The translations under genes and the position numbers were made by a program. A stretch of 5,996 bases of DNA from Armatimonadota bacterium (GTDB lineage: Bacteria; Actinomycetota; Acidimicrobiia; Spongiisociales; UBA5794), in NCBI GenBank assembly GCA_008501565.1, contig QQUL01000232.1, positions 1 to 5,996 of the forward strand, written 5' to 3'. Shown piece by piece: positions 1-5,996 of the stretch. Each line of letters opens with the position of its first letter. The stretch's first letter is position 1. The notes below the pieces were generated by a model. That model saw nothing but the letters and a program-made list of their open reading frames with translations, had not been told where the DNA came from and did not search any database.

Positions 1-690
1 GTATTGGAAGTATTGCTTCCAAAGGGTTGCCAGGTTTCCGCGTGGACGGTATTCAACCGCGAGCTCGCTATCGAACCACACGACTCCGCCGGCTTGGCGG
101 AGCCGCCAGTTCAACTCGTAGTCCTGGTTTCTTTCGAGTGTCTCGTCGAAGCCTCCAATGGCCTCCAGTGCAGACCGGCGGAAAACACCCAGATACACCG
201 TGTCGACCGGCCCCGACCGACCACCGATGCGGTAGCGGGCATCACCTGCGCCGATGGGCGAACGCATGGCCATGGCCACTGCTCTCTCGAAGATCGTGAC
301 TCCTCGGGCCATCTGGCGGCCCCCTACATTGACCACGGAAGGATCTGTCATCGCCGCCACGGCCCGCGTGATGTATCCGGGGGGAAGGACAGCGTGGGCG
401 TCGCAACGCACGATGAGGTCGCCACTCGTGGCCCTGAGAGCTCGATTCAACCCGGCCGGGGTCGTGCCTTCAGGGCTGTCGACCACGGTGACACGAGGAT
501 CAGCGACCGCGAGGGCCGCCTCGGCGGTGGCGGGATCCGCCGCCGCGACCACCACCTCCATGGGAGTGGGATCATCCTGAGCCAGGGCCGAAACGATTGC
601 CCCGGCCACCGTGTCGGCAGCGGAACGAGCGGGGATGATGACCGACACCAGCGGCTTGTCAGCGTCCATTGGTGGAGGTAGGGGCTTCAT
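1..690 (-). CDS. ExoA-like family 2 glycosyltransferase, N-terminal part (cut by left edge)
   Basis: The first 230 residues are present; the reading frame is still open at base 1, so the C-terminus is missing. This is a GT-A fold, family 2 glycosyltransferase that would add a sugar from a nucleotide donor to a lipid-linked or growing glycan at the inner face of the membrane. Seen: the VSVIIP opening strand (residues 15-20), RCDAHAV (95-101) holding the metal-binding DxH/DxD-type motif, VDTVYLG (162-168), GGFDE (179-183) and NQDYELNWRLR (188-198), which contains the ED-type catalytic region. The DAHAV, VDTV and GGFDE...N-D-ELN pattern is that of the succinoglycan ExoA-like subfamily; acceptor and sugar cannot be read from the sequence. 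Odd: the usual VVD after the second strand is VVVAAAD (46-52), so the expected Asp is Ala49. The start is ATG at 690, with an in-frame ATG at 669 as alternative; neither has a Shine-Dalgarno site. The gene follows korB by 96 bp. Confidence 0.88.
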   Translation of the reverse strand, partial: MKPLPPPMDADKPLVSVIIPARSAADTVAGAIVSALAQDDPTPMEVVVAAADPATAEAALAVADPRVTVVDSPEGTTPAGLNRALRATSGDLIVRCDAHAVLPPGYITRAVAAMTDPSVVNVGGRQMARGVTIFERAVAMAMRSPIGAGDARYRIGGRSGPVDTVYLGVFRRSALEAIGGFDETLERNQDYELNWRLRQAGGVVWFDSELAVEYRPRGNLATLWKQYFQY

Positions 691-752
691 GACACGCAGT
701 ATGCCGCTTGCGGGGCAGCTTGGAATAGCGACCGGGCGTGGCCCCAGCGGTG

Positions 753-765
753 CGTGAGGGTCACG
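753..765 (-). other. Small perfect hairpin after korB
   Basis: On the minus strand CGTGA-CCC-TCACG forms a 5-bp stem with a 3-nt loop. It begins 21 nt after the korB stop codon, in the 96-bp gap before the glycosyltransferase. No run of T follows, so it is not a textbook intrinsic terminator. It may end transcription weakly, stabilise the 3' end of the kor mRNA, or be chance. Otherwise the gap (691-786) shows only a weaker 4-bp GGGC-CAC-GCCC stem at 734-744. Confidence 0.3.
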
Positions 766-786
766 GTGTGGATTCGTCGCCGATGA

Positions 787-1799
<1,013 letters not shown>

Positions 1800-1803
<4 letters not shown>

Positions 1804-3674
1804 TCGACGTCCTCCCCATCAAGGAGTTTGTTGATTTGCGTCTCGATTTCCCTTGCCCGCATCGGCTGGCCCTGTATCCGGTTGAACGACACCGTGGGGA
1901 TCAGGAACTCGGCTCGAATCAGTCGTGAGAGTTGCCCCATGTTGATTTCAGGAATCAGAACTTGCTTGTAGCGTCCCAACACTTCGCCGAGGTTCTTCGG
2001 CATCGGATTGAGATACCGGAGATGGGCATGGGCGACCGGTCGTCCCTTCCTGGTGATACGATTCACTGCCGTGCGGATTGCTCCGTAGGTTGAGCCCCAG
2101 CCAAGAACAAGGAGTTCGTCGCCCTCACCGTGGACCGAGACATCGGGGATGTCGTCAGCGATCCGGGCGATCTTGTCCTGGCGAGTGTGGGTCATTGTCT
2201 CGTGGTTGTCGGGGTCGTACGACACATTGCCTGTGGTTGCATCCTTCTCCAACCCTCCGACACGATGCTCCATCCCAGCCTGACCCGGGATTGCCCATGG
2301 TCGGGCCATCGTGATCGGGTCGCGCAGGTAGGGGAGGAAGGGGTCGCCATCCTCGTCAACCGATGCGAACGGAACCGAGATGTCCGGCAAGGCATCGACA
2401 TCGGGGAGTCGCCACGGTTCCGACGACGTTGCGATGTAGCCGTCCGTCAACAGAATCACGGGGGTCATGAACTTGAGTGCGATCCTGGCGGCTTCGAAGG
2501 CCGCATCGAAGGCATCAGAGGGTGCCGAAGTCGACACGATGGGAAGTGGAGACTCTCCGTGCCGTCCATACATCGCAAACAAGAGATCTGATTGCTCGAC
2601 CTTGGTCGGCAGACCGGTTGAGGGACCACCACGTTGGATGTCAACGACTATGAGCGGCAGTTCGATCATGAGAGCGAGCGAAAGCGTCTCAGATTTGAGG
2701 GCAAGACCGGGGCCGGATGTGGTCGTGACAGCGAGTCGCCCTGCGAACGCAGCGCCAAGTGCCGAACCGATACCAGCGATCTCATCCTCAGCCTGGAACG
2801 ACTTGACGCCGAAGTTCTTGTGTCTGGCAAGCTCCTCAAGAATGGTCGTCGCCGGGGTGATGGGGTATGAGCCGATGAAGAGGGGGAGTTTCGCCTTGTC
2901 GGCCGCCGCCACGAGACCCCACGCAGTGGCCGTGTTTCCGACGACATTGGTGTACTCACCGGCGGGAAGCGATGCTGGCTTGATCACAAAGGTCTTGTGA
3001 AAGGATTCGGTCGTGATCCCGAAGTTGTATCCGGCTCTCAACGCCAGCTCATTGGCGTTGCCAACTGGAGTATCGGTTCCGAACTTGGAACCGATCCATT
3101 CGATCACTGGATCCAATGGACGTTGGTAGATCCAAGACATGAGACCGAGTGCAAAGAAGTTCTTGGAGCGGAGCGTTGCACGGCCCTTGACCCCCGAGTC
3201 CTCCACCGCGATCTTCGTGAGTTCGTCCATCGGGGCGGTGATCACCTGGTATGCGTCGAGGCTTCCGTCCTCAAGGGGGTTCGTCTCATAGCCGGCCTTG
3301 ACAAGGTTGCGGTCCTCAAAGGCGTCCGAGTTGATGATGAGCAACCCACCCTTGACCAGGTCGTGCAGGTGGGCTTTCAAGGCTGCGGGGTTCATGGCGA
3401 CGAGGCAGTCCGGACTATCGCCCGGGGTCAGGACGTCCCAGTCGGCGATGTGTACCTGGAAGGACGAGACTCCAGCGATGGTTCCGGCAGGAGCGCGGAT
3501 TTCGGCCGGGAAGTTCGGGAGCGTGGCAAGGTCATTCCCGAAGAGCGCCGAGCTCGCCGTGAACTGGGTACCCGCCAGCTGCATTCCGTCCCCGGAATCA
3601 CCCGCAAAGCGGATGACAACGTCTTCGATCTGTTGTGGCTCTGGCTTGGCTTCGGTCAGGGTTTCGTCTGACAC
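1800..3674 (-). CDS. korA: 2-oxoglutarate:ferredoxin oxidoreductase, fused gamma-alpha subunit (KorA)
   Basis: This 624-residue protein is the alpha partner of KorB. Seen: an N-terminal gamma domain (about 19-220) with GDSGDGMQ (25-32) and NFPAEIRAPAG (54-64); then the alpha pyrimidine-binding domain (about 245-420) with SYPITPATT (269-277), QAEDEIA (294-300), TTSGPG (318-323) and QRGGPSTGLPTK (347-358); then the C-terminal domain that ends the alpha chain. In this family YPITP lies near the substrate carboxylate, the Glu of the AEDE segment helps activate TPP, and the gamma domain helps bind CoA. Length and gamma-alpha order match mycobacterial-type KorA rather than the four-subunit archaeal enzymes or single-chain pyruvate oxidoreductases. 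The start is GTG at 3674, chosen for the strong Shine-Dalgarno site 8 nt upstream and because the gamma domain begins soon after. It overlaps korB by 4 bp, so the two form an operon. I found no convincing promoter in the 136-bp leader. No frameshift or missing motif was seen. Confidence 0.95.
1811..1817 (-). promoter_or_regulatory. Ribosome binding site of korB
   Basis: GGGGAGG on the minus strand ends 7 nt before the korB ATG (1803-1801) and lies inside the 3' end of korA. It fixes the korB start and, with the 4-bp ATGA overlap, supports translation of both subunits from one mRNA. Confidence 0.8.
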
Positions 3675-3682
3675 CGTCTCTG

Positions 3683-3688
3683 CTCCTC
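3683..3688 (-). promoter_or_regulatory. Ribosome binding site of korA
   Basis: GAGGAG on the minus strand lies 8 nt before the GTG at 3674-3672. It decides for this GTG: the ATG at 3690-3688 overlapping it is out of frame with korA. Confidence 0.8.
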
Positions 3689-3703
3689 ATGGGAATGTGT
3701 AGG

Positions 3704-3714
3704 GGAAATCTTCC
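3704..3714 (-). other. Short palindrome in the korA leader
   Basis: GGAA-GAT-TTCC is an inverted repeat with 4-bp arms, centred about 35 nt before the korA start. The position would suit an operator or a leader hairpin, but the arms are short and match no regulator site that I can name. The rest of the 136-bp gap between the UDP-glucose dehydrogenase gene and korA shows no clear -35/-10 pair. Confidence 0.15.
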
Positions 3715-3789
3715 AGCGCGATTGTCGTTGCCATGTAGTTTTTGCACGCGCCCGATACAGCATATTGGTCTCAGGAACCATCCTTGCCC

Positions 3790-3802
3790 TTTCGCCGCGA
3801 AA
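3790..3802 (-). other. Small perfect hairpin after the UDP-glucose dehydrogenase gene
   Basis: On the minus strand TTTCG-CGG-CGAAA forms a 5-bp stem with a 3-nt loop, starting 8 nt after the stop codon at 3811. It can also be read as two 6-nt arms around a single base. No T-run follows. It may be a U-less terminator or a 3'-end stabiliser separating this gene from the kor operon. Confidence 0.3.
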
Positions 3803-3810
3803 CGACCGAA

Positions 3811-5130
3811 TCAGGAGCCCGGGATCGACGAGGGTCGCCCGACGGAGTGGTATTCGATACCTGCCGCGGCCATCACCTCTACCCGATACAGGTTGCGCAG
3901 ATCGATGACGCGAGGTGTCTTCAGACCGCTGCGCACGCGCTCAAGGTCGAGCGATCCGAATTCGGGCCATTCGGTCAGAATGACCCCGGCGTCGGCTCCG
4001 TCAAGAGCTGCATACGGATCGGACGCGAACGTAGCGTTCGTAAGCAGACGAGCGGCGTTGTCCATCCCCTGAGGGTCGTAGATGGTCACGGCCGCACCGC
4101 GCTCCATCAGTCGTTCGGCAATCTCGACCGCGGGGCTCTCTCTCAGGTCATCCGTGTTGGCCTTGAACGTGATGCCAAGTATCCCGATCGATCGTCCTGA
4201 GACATCCCCGCCGAGGACACCGACGATCCGCTCGACCATGGCACGGCGCCGTGTGCGGTTGACCTCGACGGCGGCCGCGACGATTCGAGATGGCGAACCG
4301 CTTTCAATGCCGGTTTGTAGGAGCGCCTGTGTGTCCTTCGGGAAGCACGATCCTCCGTACCCAGGTCCCGCGTTGAGATACGAAGGCGAGATTCGTGAAT
4401 CGAGTCCCATTCCGAGGGCGACGTCTTCGATCGACGCACCAGTCTGGTCGCAAAGGTCGGCCATCTCGTTGATGAACGAGAGCTTCGCCGCCAGGAAGGA
4501 GTTGGAGGCGTATTTTGTCAACTCCGATGTAGCGACATCGGTGAATACGGTCGGTACGCCACGCTCGATGAGCGGTCGATACATCTCGCGCAGGACGGCT
4601 TCAGACCGCTCATCCGTGACTCCCACAACGATCCGGTCCGGGTCGGAGAAGTCGGTGATGGCGGCTCCCTGCTTGAGGAATTCCGGGTTGGAAGCGAACG
4701 AGACATCCTTGCCGGGGGCGTGCTCGGAGAACAGCTGTTGCATTCGTCCGTTCGCTCCAACCGGAACCGTCGACTTCAACACGATCGTCGTCCCCTGATC
4801 GACCAGATTGGCAAGCGATGTGACGGCTTCCCGGACATAGGTGAGGTCGACCGCCCCGGAGGGAAGCGAAGGCGTCCCCACCGCGATGATCACGACACCG
4901 GCGCCTGGTACCCCTACTGCATAATCGGCCGTGAACGACAGCCTTCCAGCGGATGAGTTGGATGCAACCAGATCGGCGAGACCCGGTTCGAAGACCGGCA
5001 TCCGCCCTCGAGTCAACTCGTCGATCTTTTCGGCGTCGATGTCTATACAAGTGACGGTGTGGCCGAGATCGGCCAGGCAAGCTCCCGTCACCAATCCGAC
5101 ATAGCCGCATCCGATGATCGCAATGTTCAT
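3811..5130 (-). CDS. UDP-glucose 6-dehydrogenase
   Basis: This 439-residue cytoplasmic enzyme oxidises UDP-glucose to UDP-glucuronate with two NAD+, supplying a precursor for acidic surface polysaccharides. Seen: the N-terminal Rossmann motif GCGYVGLVTG (7-16) with the NAD-binding acid at Asp30, VGTP (84-87), STVPVGA (120-126), NPEFLKQGAAI (148-158), the Lys and Asn of the central domain in ELTKYASNSFLAAK (203-216), and GPGYGGSCFPKD (255-266) with catalytic Cys262; then the C-terminal UDP-binding domain with GITFKANTDDLRESPA. All catalytic residues and the usual family length are present. The ATG at 5130 puts the Rossmann strand at the N-terminus. A longer frame from a TTG at 5238 would add 36 residues without family features and overlap the amidase gene, so it was rejected. 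The Shine-Dalgarno site is weak (GGTGG 4 nt upstream). Related GDP-mannose or UDP-ManNAc dehydrogenases are less likely given the UDP-glucose-type motifs. The symbol could be ugd, udg or tuaD depending on the lineage, so none is given. Confidence 0.93.
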   Translation of the reverse strand: MNIAIIGCGYVGLVTGACLADLGHTVTCIDIDAEKIDELTRGRMPVFEPGLADLVASNSSAGRLSFTADYAVGVPGAGVVIIAVGTPSLPSGAVDLTYVREAVTSLANLVDQGTTIVLKSTVPVGANGRMQQLFSEHAPGKDVSFASNPEFLKQGAAITDFSDPDRIVVGVTDERSEAVLREMYRPLIERGVPTVFTDVATSELTKYASNSFLAAKLSFINEMADLCDQTGASIEDVALGMGLDSRISPSYLNAGPGYGGSCFPKDTQALLQTGIESGSPSRIVAAAVEVNRTRRRAMVERIVGVLGGDVSGRSIGILGITFKANTDDLRESPAVEIAERLMERGAAVTIYDPQGMDNAARLLTNATFASDPYAALDGADAGVILTEWPEFGSLDLERVRSGLKTPRVIDLRNLYRVEVMAAAGIEYHSVGRPSSIPGS

Positions 5131-5167
5131 GGTTCCACCGTCGTTGGTTTCCTCGGAGCTCAAGGTG

Positions 5168-5180
5168 CCGATGGTATCGG
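5168..5180 (-). other. Small perfect hairpin after the amidase gene
   Basis: On the minus strand CCGAT-ACC-ATCGG forms a 5-bp stem with a 3-nt loop, starting 11 nt after the amidase stop codon and ending 37 nt before the UDP-glucose dehydrogenase ATG. No T-run follows. It is either a weak terminator or a structure in the 5' leader of the next gene. Confidence 0.3.
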
Positions 5181-5191
5181 GTGCGAACCGA

Positions 5192-5996
5192 CTAGCTGCT
5201 CGCTCCGGCGGTTTCAGGAGGCGTTCCGGCTGAGACAACTCCCGCCGACTCCAAGCGTCCTGCTACATCGAGAATTGACGCCTCATGCCACATCGGTGCG
5301 ACCAGTTGCACCGAAACGGGGACCCCTTCGCCTCCGCTGATGGGTGCCGCAAGGGCCGGGACTCCGATGCGGTTGATGGGTGCGGTGAACGCGGCCAGGA
5401 CCGCCCTATGGGGGTGCCGGACCCCGTCGACGTCGATGTCATCCACCCCGATCATTTTTCGCATCGCCCCAACCGTCGGGGCGGCCAGAATCCCGATGCC
5501 GTCGCCATGGAGTCGTGCAATGGTGTTTCGTGCCGAGGCGCCCCACCGGTGTGCGTCGACGACATCACGTGCCGTGCCCTCGCTCGCAAGGTCAAGACGA
5601 GCGCGGACATCCTCCCCGTAACGGTCACGGTGCTTTGTGAATCGGTCACCGTGGATTTCAAGAATCTCGGGTCCGATTGCCCCGGAAAGGGCGGGGTGGG
5701 GAGTGAGTGACGGTTCATCGACGGCCACGACATTGAACCCCGCTTCCTTGACTCCTGAGATGAATCGTTCCATCCCCTCCCGGACGTTGCGCGACATGGG
5801 AGCGGTCAGCCATTGCTCGACCAAACCGATGGTTGTCTGTCCGGTATCGACGGGTGGCATTGCCCCGGTTGGAACGGACCAACCATCCTCGGGTTCGTAG
5901 CCAGCCATCACCCCATAGGCAAGATCGAGGTCTGCGATGTTCGTCGCAATCGGTCCGACCGTGTCGAGTGAGGGAACGAGGGGGTAGACGCCGGAC
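5192..5996 (-). CDS. Amidase-signature family hydrolase, C-terminal part (cut by right edge)
   Basis: The last 267 residues are present; the frame is open past the right edge, so the start is outside. The fragment opens with SGVYPLVPSLDTVGPIA (fragment residues 1-17), the conserved block that follows the catalytic core in amidase-signature enzymes, then a helical region with DRYGEDVRARL, and near the end GVPALAAPISGG with VSVQLVAP (about 211-236), the family's C-terminal signature. Such enzymes hydrolyse carboxamides to acid and ammonia with a Ser-cisSer-Lys triad. That triad lies in the missing N-terminal part, so catalytic competence cannot be judged here. The C-terminal region lacks the look of GatA (tRNA amidotransferase), so a free amidase is more likely; the substrate is unknown. 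It reads in the same direction as the UDP-glucose dehydrogenase gene, 61 bp away, but no functional link is evident. The stop codon is TAG at 5194-5192. Confidence 0.9.
   Translation of the reverse strand, partial: SGVYPLVPSLDTVGPIATNIADLDLAYGVMAGYEPEDGWSVPTGAMPPVDTGQTTIGLVEQWLTAPMSRNVREGMERFISGVKEAGFNVVAVDEPSLTPHPALSGAIGPEILEIHGDRFTKHRDRYGEDVRARLDLASEGTARDVVDAHRWGASARNTIARLHGDGIGILAAPTVGAMRKMIGVDDIDVDGVRHPHRAVLAAFTAPINRIGVPALAAPISGGEGVPVSVQLVAPMWHEASILDVAGRLESAGVVSAGTPPETAGASS

Noticed and set aside
4..681. A 225-codon open frame on the plus strand opposite the glycosyltransferase
   Set aside because: It is antisense to a gene with clear family motifs, and its translation is rich in Arg, His and Gly without domain features. 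Long antisense frames are common in GC-rich coding DNA.
691..786. Intrinsic terminator after korB
   Set aside because: Short hairpins are present but none is followed by a T-run on the minus strand, so a standard terminator is not supported; only the hairpin itself is listed.
2997..3671. A 224-codon plus-strand open frame antisense to korA
   Set aside because: It mirrors the codon structure of the conserved gamma domain on the other strand. The translation shows no recognisable motif, and the korA reading is unambiguous.
3675..3810. Possible promoter of the kor operon in the 136-bp gap
   Set aside because: Candidates such as TATGCT, TACACA and GACAAT were tried as -10 boxes, but none has a credible -35 at the right distance, so no promoter is annotated.
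4082..4798. A 238-codon plus-strand open frame antisense to the UDP-glucose dehydrogenase gene
   Set aside because: It has Ser/Arg-rich low-complexity composition and lies wholly opposite an enzyme gene with all catalytic motifs in place.
5131..5238. N-terminal extension of UDP-glucose dehydrogenase from a TTG start
   Set aside because: The 36 extra residues precede the Rossmann strand that normally begins the protein, and they would overlap the end of the amidase gene. The ATG at 5130 fits the family.
5192..5996. GatA subunit of the tRNA-dependent amidotransferase
   Set aside because: The amidase-family blocks are present, but the C-terminal half does not resemble GatA, and no gatB or gatC gene lies beside it in the window.

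Overview
The window looks like chromosomal DNA from a moderately high-GC bacterium, most likely an actinomycetote. The basis is the two-subunit 2-oxoacid:ferredoxin oxidoreductase. Its alpha subunit is a gamma-alpha fusion and its beta subunit carries one four-Cys cluster site, which is the KorA/KorB layout known from mycobacteria and relatives. A GTG start and strong Shine-Dalgarno sites on korA and korB also fit. An uncultured Acidimicrobiia-type lineage is possible, but that is only an impression from protein style.

All five genes lie on the minus strand, so they read from right to left. In order of transcription they are: the C-terminal part of an amidase-signature hydrolase (enters at the right edge, stops at 5192); a UDP-glucose 6-dehydrogenase (5130 to 3811); korA (3674 to 1800); korB (1803 to 787, overlapping korA by 4 bp); and the N-terminal part of an ExoA-like family 2 glycosyltransferase (690 to the left edge). 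The gaps are 61, 136 and 96 bp. There is no gene-free stretch over 300 bp, and I see no RNA gene, IS element, CRISPR array, phage gene or integration site.

Functionally there are two themes. KorA and KorB form one enzyme that oxidatively decarboxylates a 2-oxoacid, probably 2-oxoglutarate, to the acyl-CoA while reducing ferredoxin; it can replace or bypass 2-oxoglutarate dehydrogenase in the TCA cycle. UDP-glucose dehydrogenase makes UDP-glucuronate and the ExoA-like enzyme transfers sugars, so both fit surface or exopolysaccharide synthesis. The two sugar genes flank the kor operon and need not be co-regulated with it. The amidase shows no clear link to either theme.

I see no evidence for a new biological system. 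The observations most worth a second look are a perfect 13-nt hairpin (5-bp stem, 3-nt loop) just after three of the stop codons, each without a U-tract, and a glycosyltransferase that lacks the usual first nucleotide-binding aspartate.
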